Positions 1 to 13,100 of a stretch of 64,000 nucleotides of DNA are shown one piece after another; the stretch's first letter is position 1, and each line of letters begins with the position of its first letter. Origin of the DNA: Warburgia ugandensis (lineage: Eukaryota; Streptophyta; Magnoliopsida; Canellales; Canellaceae). The notes below the pieces were generated by a model, which searched no databases, was not told where the DNA came from, and was given only the letters and a program-made list of their open reading frames with translations. The stretch covers positions 49,312,057-49,376,056 of the forward strand of contig CP141137.1 in assembly GCA_035236585.1 (NCBI GenBank), in the 5' to 3' direction. The position numbers were made by a program, and so were the translations under genes.

Positions 1-1105
1 TCATAAGATAAACCAGTAATACTTACGAAGTTAAAGGAGGCAATTAAGGATATGTCATACCGGAAGCACATAAAGATAAATGGCATAGCCAGTGCCACAT
101 CATGCAGAAGCATGACATGTTGAGTCACTAGGGAAGAAATATACAAAGATTAACTTGATCTAGAAACAAACATTTTGCAACTGTGAAGAAGATTCAGACC
201 ACTACTCACAAGCAATAATTTGTAGTTTACAAGATCCGACAAAATACCTGCATGTAGAATGTATTGAAGTCATTATACCCATCCCTGTATAAACAGATAA
301 ATCATTATCGAACATAGATATTGATAAGTCAACCAGATAATGTGACAATGATAATATATATAGTTCATTAGATAATGTGACAATGATAAATGTGACAATG
401 ATAAATCATTATCGGACATTAGTTTATCAAATATAGTTCATTAGAAAAAAAAATCCATCTGAAAATATGTACCTAAAAGTTTAAACCAGCAAAAAGATTA
501 TGTCCATGCACAAAGGCATACAAGTTCAATTTTCCTCTAATAGCTACATTCATTTCTACAAAACAACGGCATCACATATTTGAGAAAAGTGAAGAAAAAA
601 CAAAATGAAAGGATGTGTCCTTGGAACATACAACGAAGAAGTAAAAGAACATTTAATCCCACATTATGAACAACTAAGAACCCCCATGAAAAGGGGCGAC
701 CAAATTCCTGAAATAAGAAAATCTATTTTTCTGAATCAAGTGAATTCCCCCGGAAATAGAACAAGCAAATGCAACTCCACACAAAAATGTCGACAAATGA
801 AAATTATATCACCATTTTAACTAAAATGGGGCTACATCTTAGAATTACAATCTAATCAAGCAAGGGCCACTCCAAAACCTATACTACCTTGAGAGTAAGT
901 CACACTATTCATACAACCAATACAATACTAGTCATCAGTGGAAACAAAACCACTATTTAATAGAATATCAAGATAAAAATCCTTATTTAGCCAAACATGC
1001 ATATAAGAGAATCACAGTGCAGAAATTCTATGCCACATATGAAATGCTTCCCATTAGGCATACATAGAAGTGAAGATAAAACCATTTTGAACAAACACCT
1101 CATAC
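1..1105 (-). other. DEG7 introns 4 (285-1105) and 5 (1-247, partial)
   Basis: AT-rich sequence around the 37-bp exon at 248-284. Intron 5 is cut by the window edge, and no further DEG7 exon could be read in 1-247. At about 350-415 a short motif containing gataatgtgacaatgataa is repeated in tandem. I see no other gene; the short ORFs here look random. Confidence 0.7.
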
Positions 1106-4100
1106 TTTTTGTAGTGAGGAGCATCTCTATCCAACCGAGCAAGAGTGCCAGCCAAAATTGATACCTGCAAAATTCATAAAGAAAAGTCTCTAAGATCAAC
1201 ATGGTCAAAGTAGAAAAATAGAAACACTCGTATTGTGAAGCAATTTTGCAACAGCATGGCTACAGCAGTTTGCTATCAGATTAATATCTACATATCTTGC
1301 CAAGTTCAGCTCAGATCACTAGACTATTCCTGGTTGATCTAAAATCATGGTACTAAAACACATTGACCTGGCCAGGAACTTGGCCATGTCAATGCGGATT
1401 CAAATTTTTTGCATTTTGCTTCTTGACTAACAGAGTTTTGCCAGCGATAGTTATTCGCCACTAAAACTAAATGAAAAAATGTGGCTTATTTTTGTCACAT
1501 CAGCTGAGTACTTCCCCACACTAAGCTATGTTGCCTCCTGGTAGGTCTACTAGTTTGAACTTCTGATGAAAACCCTATTAAGAGGAAAACTATAGCTACT
1601 TTTATTGTGTGAAGGATTGAAATACAATGGATCAATGATCCAACCCAATCACAAAGGAACTTAGAGCAGAAAGGAAAAAAATGATCAAGAAGGCTAGGAA
1701 CATAAGTCCCTCCCAGTACTCCCCACTCTCCAATTCTCAGTCAATTCCCCCCCCACTTCCTAGCCAATTCCCTCCCTTTAACATCCAACCCCCAACTTCC
1801 TCAACCGTGTAACCACCTGCTTGTAACCGCTTGATTCCCTTCAATCATCTCCCAACAGACCTGTGTAACAACCCTCCTTTTGCCATAACTGCTTCCTTCT
1901 TCTAGAGTAGGTCTAATATATTGGTGACGTAACATCACCCTCCCCTAGCAGTTTCACCTTGTCCTCAAGGTGAAAGGAGGGAAATTGAGTATCTAAAACA
2001 GCATAGAGTTCCCAAGTGTTGACACATTCAGGCAGATACTTCCACTTCACCAAGACTTCCTTCTGACCATTTGGTAGGGTTCTGATTTGTTTGATAGATT
2101 CCGGTTGAACAACAAGTTCCAATTCCTCGGTCAGACCAGAAGGTAGTGGCTGAGCTTGGGAGGAGCTTGACAAAGACTGCTTGAGTTGGGAAACATGGAA
2201 AACAGGATGGATTCGGGTAGTGGGTGGTAAATCTAAACGATATGCTACTTCTCCCACACATTCCAGGACTGGATAAGGGCCATAAAACCTGGGACTGAGC
2301 TTCTCATTGGGTCTCTTGGCCAACTTCTTGAACTTAAAAGGTTGTAACCTTAGAAAGACCGATTCCCCAATTATGAATTGAACATCTCGACGTGTTTTGT
2401 CTGCTTGAGACTTCATTCTAGCTTGGGCAACCAGTAAGTTATCTTTTAATTCTTGTAAGATAACATTTCTATCCCGGAGTTGTTGGTTCACTGCCTCCAC
2501 CACAGACCCTTCATCAGAGAGCCGTAATAAGGTGGGGGGTTCTCTTCCGTAGAGGGCCTTGAACGGGGACATTCCAGCAACACCTTGAAAGGTAGTATTA
2601 TACCAAAATTCAGCCCAAGGAATCCACCGGGGCCACTGCTTAGGATGATTTGAAGTGAAGCAGTGTAAGTATGTCTCCAAGCATTGATTGACCACTGCAG
2701 TTTGCCCATCGCTCTGTGGATGATAGGCAGTACTTATCTTTAGCTCCGTTCCCGCTAACTTGAATAGCTTTGTCCAAAACTGACTGATAAAGAGGCGACC
2801 CCTATCAGATATTATTGAACGAGGATACCCGTGCAACCAGACTATCTCTTTAGCAAAGAGAGTAGCAACATCTTGAGCAGAAAACGGATGTCCTAAGGGC
2901 AGGAAATGACTATACTTAGAGAGATGGTCTACCATCACAAGGATTGTATCCACCCCTCGTGATTTGCGTAAGCCTCCAATAAAGTCCATGGATAGGTCAT
3001 CCCAAACTTGTTCTGGAATAGGTAAAGGCTGAAGAAGTCCTCCTGGTTTAAGCACTTGGTATTTGTTTCTTTGACATGTGTAGCAAGTGGCCACAAATTT
3101 CTGAACGTCCCTCCTCATTCCTTTCCAAAATACAATATTGTATAGCCTCTTGAATGTACGGAAGAAGCCTGAATGTCCGCTAGCTGGGGTTGAGTGAAAT
3201 TCATTGAGTAAGGTGGGGACTCTAGGAGAAGTCTTCGGAATGACCAACCTGTCATGGAACAGTAAACAACCATGTCTCAGAGAAAAGCCTTTGTGACTGC
3301 TTGGATCGACTAGAAGGTCCTACAGTATGGATCGGAGGCTCTCATCTTGTTGGATTTCCTCTTCTAGTCCTGAAAATCCCTGGCACTGGGCAGTAGAGAG
3401 GGCCATTAGGTTGCATTCCAGACTTGCTAGGGAAACCTCTTGGGAGTGAGAAGAACCTCCAGGGATGCCAACGTCAACCTTCCGAGAGAGAGCATCTACG
3501 ACTCTATTATGCTTTCCTAGTTTGTACTGGATGCCAAAATCAAACCCAATTAGTTTGATTAGCCATTTCTGCTGTTCACTGTTAAGTACCAGTTGATCCA
3601 GTAGGAACTAAAGGCTTCTTTTATCTATGTGGATAGTGAATCGCCTGCCCAAGAGGCGATGACGCCACTTCTGTACAGCCAACACTACAGCCATAAGTTC
3701 CCTCTCGTATATTGACTTAGATTGGGCACGGGGGGCAAGAGCCTAACTAAAGAAGGCAATGGGTCTCTCTTCCTGCATGAGAACAGCCCCAATTCCCTTA
3801 CCCAAAGCATCTATTTCTAGAACAAATGGTTTACTAAAGTTAGCACAGAAACAGAAGTCATGGCTTTTTTCAACTCGTCAAACACTACTTGTGCCTCAGG
3901 GGTCCATTTGAAGCTGTCCTTCTTCAGTAGATTGGTCAGGGGCGCTGCAATAATTCCATAGTTTGTGACGAATTTGCGGTAATAACCCCTGTGACCCAAA
4001 AACCCTCTTAATGCTGTAACATCATGTGGAATAGGCCATCTGAGCATGCATTCCACCTTGGAGTTTTCAGCTGCCACCCCGCCTGCCGATATTAAATGGC

Positions 4101-7100
4101 CTAGATACTCTAGTTGAGTTTGGGCAAAACAACACTGCTTTTTGTTAACAACTAGTTTATGAGATCCCAAAAGTTGTAGTACTGTTGCTAAATGCTCCAA
4201 ATGCAGATTTATATCAGCACTATAAACTAGTATGTCATAAAAAAAAAAAAAACAAAACGAACTTACGAAGATGCTAACGGAAGATGTTGCTCATAAGAGA
4301 TTGGAAGGTGGATGGGGCATTCGTCAAGCCAAAGGGCATGACTAGAAATTTGTAGTGACCTTCATGGGACCTAAACGCGGTTTTAGCAATGTCTTCTTCC
4401 TTGATACGGATTTGATAGTAACCGGATTGGAGATCCAACTTGGAGAAGATAGTGGCTCCTCCCAACTCATCTAGCAATTCATCGATCGTCGGTATGGGGA
4501 ACTTATCGGGAATGGTGATCCTGTTTAAGGTGCAATAGTCGACGCAGAAACGCTAACCTCCGTCCTTCTTCTTAACTAGCAATACCGGGCTTGAGTAAGG
4601 CCTGGTGCTAGATCGAATAATGCCAGCCTCCCATAATTCCTTGATGATTGGTTCAATTTCGTTTTTCTGACAATGTGGGTACCGATAAGGTCAAATATTA
4701 GGGGGTGGGGCATTGTCTTGGACCCGAATGGTGTGATCATGCAGACAGCTGACCGGTAACTGCAGTAGCTGGTCAAAGATATGAGTGTACTAAACCAGGA
4801 GGGTCGACGGCTATGGATGACTCATGTGTCCTTGCGGCTCTCTATCGATCTGTAGTCCTTGGTATTCAATCACATAACTCGCGCCTGTACTGAGCATGAG
4901 TCGTTGCAGGGCTTTGAAGGATAGGGACGACCTTGACAAGGAGGGATCACCCCTGATGGTTATGCGCTTGCCCTGCACCGAAAACTGCATTGTGAGCTCA
5001 CGGTAGTTGGCTAAAACCTCTTCAAGGGTTTGTAACCATGCCATTCTGAGGACAATATTGGTTCCGCTCAGGTCGAAAGGGTGGAAATAATGCTGGATCA
5101 CTAACCCTGGAAGAAGCAGAACCAAATCCCAGCAAACACCATCTCCTCTGACACAATATCCATCTCCCACTTGAACGCCAAATGGTTTGGTGTCGGTCAT
5201 TGGAATTTGCAGTTCGACGACCAACTTCTGGGCAATAAAGTTGTGTGATGTCCCAGTGTCTACTAGAACCACCACCTCACGACGACCCAAATACCCCCTC
5301 AACTTCATGACATCGACGACTAACATCCTGACGATTGCTTGCATTGAGAGTTCCAGCCGGGTCGCCTCCTCTTCGTGCGGAGCAGCATCCTCAAGCGTCG
5401 AAGTTTCTGAGTACTGAGAGTCCTCTTCTTCCTCTGCCAGTAACAACACCTATAGCTGACAGTTTTTGCATCGGTGCCCTGATGAATATTTCTCGTCACA
5501 CCGAAAACACAGTCCCAAGGCACGTTTTTGCTGGAGCTCCCGCTCAAATAGACGCCGGAAAGAATCGTGCAAGGCCAGAGAAGACTCGACAGCGCGGGGG
5601 GGTCGTTCTCCCCAAAACCCTGCCTCCTTCGTCGTCTCCGATAGCCTGGTTAGGGTTTGAGGAAGAAAATTGCGTATTTGCCCTTATGGGCCAAACTCAT
5701 ATATGGGGCTCTTTAGTGAAGAGTTGTGGGCCCCAGGCAGCTTGGGCCCAGGTCCGCCTCTATTCCCATGGGCTCTCACTCGATCAAGAGCCGCATTTTT
5801 CTCTTCTACCTTCTGGGCCAAATCCATGAGCCCAATTAAGGAGGCAGGCCGGAACATCTTTACCTCAGCCTTCAGATCCTCCCGCAAGCCATTAAGAAAA
5901 GCCCCTTTTAGCAGGTCGTCAGGCAAATCCACCATGGGGCCCAACATCAGCTAGAACTCCCAACAATAGTCGGTGATGGAGGAACCCTGCCGCAGCACCA
6001 ACAACGCCTCGTGGTCGTCGTCGGACTGCAATGGCCGAAATCTCTGGAGGGCAGTCCTAAACAAGAGCCACGATCGGATCAGCGTTCAAGTGTCTGACCA
6101 GAGAAACCAGTGGAGGGCTTCTCCCTCCAAACAGATTGATGCCACCATCACCTTCTCGGCGTTGGTGAGTCGGTTGAGCTGGAAATAACGCTCAGCTCTA
6201 CACAGCCAACCGTGCGGGTCCTTTCCATCGAAGATCGGAAGATCTAACCTCCAGGATTGAAGGTCAGTCCTCGGGTTGTCCGGCGTCGCCAACAACCCAT
6301 TATTTTCCCCACCCGAAGATTCACCTATCTCAGTCATCCTAGGTCTTCCCTTTCCGACAAAGTTCCGGTTCCTCTTCCCTTTGTCGCATCCAGCTCCTTA
6401 TCTCCAACAAGTACTCGTCGATGGCCGTCACACTAGTTTGTAGCCGTCCAACCTCCTCTTTCATGCTCCCAAACTCTGCTCGCATGTTCTATACTTCCTT
6501 CTCTATTGTTTCCACCTTGTCAACTCGAGTCCTTACCATACCCCCACAACCAAACCAAGCTATAATACCATTGATAGGTCTACTAGTTTGAACTTTTGAT
6601 GAAAACCCTGTAAAGAGGAAAACTATAGCTACTTTTATTGTATGAAGGATTGAAATACAATGGATCAATGATCCAACCCAATCACAAAGGAACTTAGAGC
6701 AAAAAGGAAAAAAATGATCAAGAAGGCTAGGAACATAAGTCCCTCCCAGTACTCCCCACTCTCCAATTCTCCCCCCCCTCCCCCCCCCCCCCAATTCCTG
6801 ACCAATTCCCTCCCTTCAACATCCAACCCCCAACTTCCTCAACCGTGTAACCACCTGCTTGTAACCGCTTGATTCCCTTCAATCATCTCCCAACAGACCT
6901 GTGTAACAACCCTCCTACCGTAACTGCTTCCTTCTTCTAGAATAGGTCTGATATATTGGTGACGTAACACCTCCTTTTGGCATTGGCAGCATTATGTCAC
7001 ATTTGAGTTGATACCACAGTTAAAATAGAGAAGCTATCTAAATGAGTATGGGACATTAGAGAACAAAATATTCAACAAGCTAGAAGAAATGTAGATCGGC

Positions 7101-10100
7101 AGAATATTAGAACATCAAGAGAGAAAGATGAGCTAACTAAATGCACCAAAAACTTAAAGAATTGAAAGCAAAGTTAGTCTATATGCCCTCATTGAGACCA
7201 ACCAAGGATTGAGCTGAAGGCCTATATTTAGAGTTCTGATGGAGGTCTAAACAAAAGGCCCTTGGTTTAGGGGGTCAGTGCTACTACTTCTGACAAGAAT
7301 GGTCAAAATGTTTTGCATTAGATTTGGGATATTGAAGACACTGAAAAAGAAGATAATTTACAGTATGTGGAAAATGCTAGTACAAATGTAACAGATAGGA
7401 CTTTCTGGATTGTGCATGTTTCACTGAGAAGTTGCAAATTATTGTGCTAAATAAATAAACAAATAAGGCCATCTTTGTTTGATGATTGAAGGCAAAGTAT
7501 GAGTCCTTGTTGCTGCTTGGAAACGATACTCTGAAAATTGTAACCCTAAAACAAGGTAACTACATATCCTGAAGGACAAAGCTTTACAGGGCATGCATCC
7601 TCGAACATTTTTGCTACAATATTTTCCAGGAACTTAATTTGTAAATAGTGTGATGGTCTTTATCAAAGTTTGGAACAGAAGTAGTCAAGAACTCAGCCAT
7701 GTCCAGTCTTAGTTCACCCTAGTAAAGTGTCATGTGAATCAATCAAAAACAAGGACAAAAGTATCGAGATCGAGATCGAGAGAGAGAGAGAGAGAGAGAG
7801 TTTCATGTTAAAGGAACTTGGCCACGTAGCTGAAGGTTGTGGGTTGGAATCAACTCGCCATTCAGAAAAGGAAAAGGAAAGGAAAAAAAAAAAAAAAACA
7901 CATGTGCAGGTGCACAAATAATCAATCAATCAATCAAAACAAAAACCCTAGTAACTGGTTCCTTTTCTCCCCAACCGCCTTTCCTATGCATTGTAATTGT
8001 TGACAGTGCAGAAATTATTATTTTCTATAAAAACAAAGGTCAAGATCCACTCCATTTTTCATGATATTTATGCATGGATCAGCTACATCATGGCAATTCC
8101 TCAGAACAAGTTGTGGGCGATTCTTCCACAATGGAATCTGATAAGTGAGATTTTGAGTAAGTGTTTATCAACAGAGGACGCAGTTGATGAGGGAGTTTCA
8201 TATTAAAGAAAAACCTCATCCCTGACAGATGGAAATAAAGAAGATGAAAAGAGGGTCCAAAGAAAATCTAGCAACTGGTTCCTGTTCTCCCCATTCCCAT
8301 TATTGTCGTTGATGGTGCACAAATCATAATTGCATAAGCATGTCTCAATCATAAAGGTCATGTGTTCCAGATTCCTTAGGCATGTGTGTGAGTACGGGTG
8401 CCCACCATTCAAAAGAAAAAGAAAAAAGGATCCAGCAATCAAGATCACAAGAAAACCAGCTTGCATTGTACCTTCTGCATCCCTCCCCCTCTCCTGCCTC
8501 CCTAATTCCTGTACCTCTTTCTCTCTGTTTGGCAGATTTTCAGAGCCTTCAATCCTCAAATATAAATTAAGCAACACAATCTCCTTTTCCGCCTTGAACA
8601 TGCCCATTCAATTTACTTTCTAATTCTCTACCTAATGGAACATCCAAAGGATGTTTGAGAAGCATTTATTTTTCTTTTCAAATTTATTGCATGTTCACTA
8701 CATTAAATCTGCTTGTGAATTAGACTTATGCCATTCTGGTGCCATCTAGCATTTCCTAGTGTTCAGATGATACCCTACATTTTCCTGAAAATAGGGATCA
8801 CTATTTTCTCGCTCTCCTAATATGAGAACTTCGTATATCTATGTATAGCACACATACTACCTATCAGTTACTGTAAGAATTAATATTTTATTAAACATTA
8901 TAAAGGAAAGGAAGCCCACAGCACAAAGCTCCCACGTATGCAGGATCCCGGGAGGAGGCGGACCACAAGGGTCTATAGTTGCAGCTTTACCTTGGTTTTT
9001 TGCAAAAGGCTGCTTCCACGCCTCAAACCCGTGACCTCAAGGTCACACAACGACAACTCTACCATTGCGCCAAGGCTCCCCTTCTATATACATGACAACA
9101 ACATTATATACACTATAATTTACATGGCATTATATAATTCTCTACTATGGCGGACCCTAATTGGGATAAGGTCTTGATGACGATGATGATTATATAATTC
9201 TGTACTATATAAGATATATAAACTAAGCATATAAAGGGCAGTGCCTGTCAAAAAAAGGGTGCAAATATCACCTCTGGATAACATACAATATCTTTAGTTA
9301 ATGGACACTATATAACATAATATTAATGTATGTGCACTACATCATAATGCCATGTTTTATAAATGATATACCACAGCAACTGGACAGTGCTTTTTTCTTC
9401 ACAGCCTATGTTGTGGGTCCAGGTCTGCTCACCATTCAAATATGTTAACAGACACATACAAAATAAAATTAATTATAAGTTTCTATGGGATATATTCACA
9501 TGCATCCATGGGTATCACTACAGTAGCTCCATGGAGAGTAGCAAGATTGCGAGGATGCAAAAGGCCAACTAGTTTGGAAGATGGCGGCTTATACTTCTTG
9601 AATCATTTTCTTTTGCACTGTTTTTAAATGTCATCTCTGAGATATCATTTACTTCTCATTGAAACCCACCAAAGTTCAACTGTGGCAGTAGTCACAAATA
9701 AATCCTTTAAAGAACATAATTGTGATTTTTATGGAAAACCTGTTCAATCATTTGATTTTCCCCCATCCAAATGCCTATTTAGTCTGTAACATACCTCTAA
9801 TAATTATATATAATTTTCAACATATACTATTATACAAGGGTGATAACAAGTAATTTATAAACCAAATAATACCGCAAAACCAACAACTGAGACTATATAT
9901 TCCTCTCCCCCCACTGACCCTCTTCCCTGCTACTTAGTCAACCTTTCTTGTGGCTCACAAAAGAAAGTAGTCATACAAAAGCTACAATGATAAATCATGG
10001 TTAGGTGCGAAGGATATCTCATCAGTCAACCAACTGATATATTAATGGACCCACTTTACAACAGAAATTATTAATAACCAAATGAGATATGGTATTTTGA

Positions 10101-13100
10101 CACCCTAACCATGCTAAAATGCTGTAGCATACAAATGTAGTTAAAAGTAGACAGAAGCCCTAGAATAATATGAGTGAAACTCCTCATTTTCCTGTGCCCT
10201 ATCATGAAAACAATACAGCAAAAATTTCGAAATTCATACACCAAAATTCCAATCATTGTTTGACCCAATTGTGTGATCAAGGCCTAGCAGATGACCTCTA
10301 AGATAAGATGAACTACAACTCATATGAATCCTAAAGTGGAAGAGTTGAGAAGTTTGACCAAAGTCGCTTCAATATTATGTGATACAAAATATCCAATCCT
10401 TTGTTAAAGATTTGAAGCATTGACCTATTGCTTGGCAAGCGTCAAGCTTCTAATTTGCTTTTGATATTAAGAGAAGTACATGAGAAATTTGATATGAGCC
10501 TGTCCACAGTGTTAGTATTATCAAACCCTTTATTCCAACTTGTCAATGACATAAAGTGAAACTGCTCTGAGAATTTTCAACGATTCAATCCTAGAACTTG
10601 ATTATGAGATTCTGTTACTGTTTCTTATGATTTCTACCAATGAATCATCCATAGGAGTAGCTTTTCAATGACCAATTGCAGTGAAGAGCCAGTATGTCAT
10701 GAGAACTAACCCAAACCAACAAGATAGCATATACCTGGAAAAACAAGGTGTCTACCAAGCATCCCCTCATATTAGACATTATGCTTGGCTATTGGGATCA
10801 CCTCAACCTTAGCTCTCTCTTTATTTTCCGATCTTCATTTTAGTTCATTATCACAAAGAAAATCAGCACAGCACATATAAAAGCACAATTGGAGAACCAC
10901 TGAAAATAAAATGTGGTGATGACCAAATAACAGAAACCAGGAATAATCAGTTAGAAGAAATACCTTCTCGCCGCTATCGTTACCAACTACCCTGATCTCT
11001 AATCCCACACATGCAGCCTCAGGAGCAAGAGGAATCTCATCATAGGTCAGGAATTGTATTGCTCCAGGGTCATAACGAAAAAAGCCAAAATCATGAACCT
11101 GGAAAGCAGTTGAATAGAAACTTAACTAATTTAATCCATGCAAACCCATCAACATGCACCTCCAAATGGTAGCAATAGATTTCAGAGGAGTACAAATGTA
11201 TAAGTATGAACAAAGGTGCATTTACCAATCTAAAAGCCAAACTCCATATGCTTAGTATAAAGGCAGTTTTAAATGACAATGAAGAACAAACTACCCTAGA
11301 ACTTGTTAAGTTCCATATCTCTTTTGCATAACATCACCGTATCAAACAATACCAGTGTCTAATCATTCAGCCATTTCAATATTGTAATAGGGATCACTAG
11401 CACATTGCAAAACTAAAAAATATATGTTTCCATCTAAGAATCACATATAGAGTGAACTCGAAAAACAAATAATCTAGTTAATTCACAATTCATTATGAAA
11501 CTTATGGTCGGTATCTTAGTAGGTGACACAATGATGAATCTTGACACTGACACTGGAAGAGTGGACAAGCTTATATTGTTATTTGTTAAAATTTCAATTA
11601 TATAAAAACAATGCCATTTGATATCAGTTCTTGTATGAATGAAAATTCATTCTAGCACCTAGCAAAACATTATCCAGTAATTCAGAAGGCGTTCAAACTA
11701 CATAATCAGCATCCAAATAACCCCAAAAAAAAGGTTCCACAGTGAGTAGCTTCTGCTGACCGATATTTACATGCATTTTTAGGTAGAAACTATTCTCTCT
11801 TTAATAATTATTTGATATCTCCATGAGAAATCAGAAGGAAATGTAAAGCATTGAACTATTCTCAAAATTCAATTGTATCTTTCCTTTCTAGTGGAACGCA
11901 TGATATGGTTTGTGAGGCAGATATCCAGGACAGTTTCTGATGGATTATTATCACTCATAGACGGGTAACTAACACCTCTCTTAAATGGATTATCAAGCAG
12001 GAATGGAACACCTAAAAATGAGCTCTTACTGGTAAGTTGTTGGTGGTTTGGAGAAAGGCAAAAAAGAAAGAAGAAGATATGTTCCAATGCATTAGCAGTT
12101 TTTCAGATCACTTCTACTTTTATTCCATTCCTTTTCCCTGACTTTCATTTATAGAAAGGAAGTTGCAGACATTCTAAAGTCATGTAATTATCTTTCATAA
12201 GCAATTGTTTTTGTATTTCAAATTACAGTTACAGCAAAGGCCTTCTAGCCCAGTTGTGGTAGAAAAACATGCCATACTTCCCCCCCAAACCCAAAAGAAA
12301 CTTGTGCACTAGGACACAAGTTCGAGGTCTGCATTCCACCCACTAGAGTGTTTGAAAAGTCCAACCCAAAGTGGATATGAGTTTAACATATGCATGAGCT
12401 TAGGGAGTTGTGTGTAAGTGTTAGGGCTGTTGATGGTCCGCTTCTGGTTCTGTTCCACTTAGAACTGGAACCAGACTGTTCAGATATCAGCACAATTGGA
12501 ACCAGACCATTTTGACCAGAACCAAACTAATCAGTTCTCGGTACTTAATGTTCCTGTAACAAAAACTAAGTCTAGTCTTATTCTTCCAAGTTGCTGCAGA
12601 CACACAACAATGCGTCCAACCATACAAGTACTCCAAAACTATACTAAACAGTATTTAGAAGCATATATGATATAGCTACTAGTTAAAACTGGTATACCTC
12701 CCAGGATACATTTGTTTATTCCAAGATGATAAACAGGTGGATGATCTGATCATCAATAGGATTCCATAGCTTAGATGAAGTTTTTTTTACGATGTATTAA
12801 TTTATTTTTTCTGCATTTAGTTCTCCTCATTCATTTTGCGGCTTCTTATCAGAGGTAGGATAAGCTGATTAGAGACTGTTTTGATCTACAACCATCCAAC
12901 ATGAAGCAGACCTAAAAGTCAGTTGTCCAAATTGATCAGATTTGGCCAGGCTAGCCAATGCAGATGTATTATGTTTCCCCCTTGATGTTTCATCTATAAT
13001 AATCTTTTGGCCATTTGAATTCCAACTAAGAAACCACACCTGAAACAGCTAAATGGAAACCGTCATTCTGTTCAAACCACTCTAGCCTAAAACATAAAGA

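Larger units (their letters stand above)
1539..6969 (-). mobile_element. Ty3/gypsy chromovirus, Reina-like, complete but inactive
   Basis: A 5,431-bp LTR retrotransposon read on the minus strand. It has two LTRs of about 397 bp (TG...CA ends), a tRNA-Met-type primer site (TGGTATTATAGC, minus strand of 6559-6570) one base inside the 5' LTR, a purine tract (AGGGGAGGGTGA, minus strand of 1935-1946) at the 3' LTR, and a perfect 5-bp target duplication cctcc (1534-1538 and 6970-6974). The internal order is gag, protease, reverse transcriptase, RNase H, integrase, then a chromodomain-like tail. The small size, short LTRs and chromodomain suggest the Reina clade; this is an inference without a tree. 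Stops and frameshifts in gag and pol, plus changed catalytic residues, make it non-autonomous. It lies in the same orientation as DEG7, inside intron 3. Confidence 0.93.
6975..10963 (-). other. rest of DEG7 intron 3
   Basis: Non-coding, AT-rich. It contains a GA microsatellite (about 7770-7800), two tRNA-like B-box fragments (about 7805-7870 and 8340-8410), an Au SINE (8905-9083) and a short LINE tail (9149-9188). I see no ORF with family resemblance. Confidence 0.7.

Noticed and set aside
5335..5829. 164-codon plus-strand ORF
   Set aside because: Antisense shadow of the gag/protease region of the Reina-like element.
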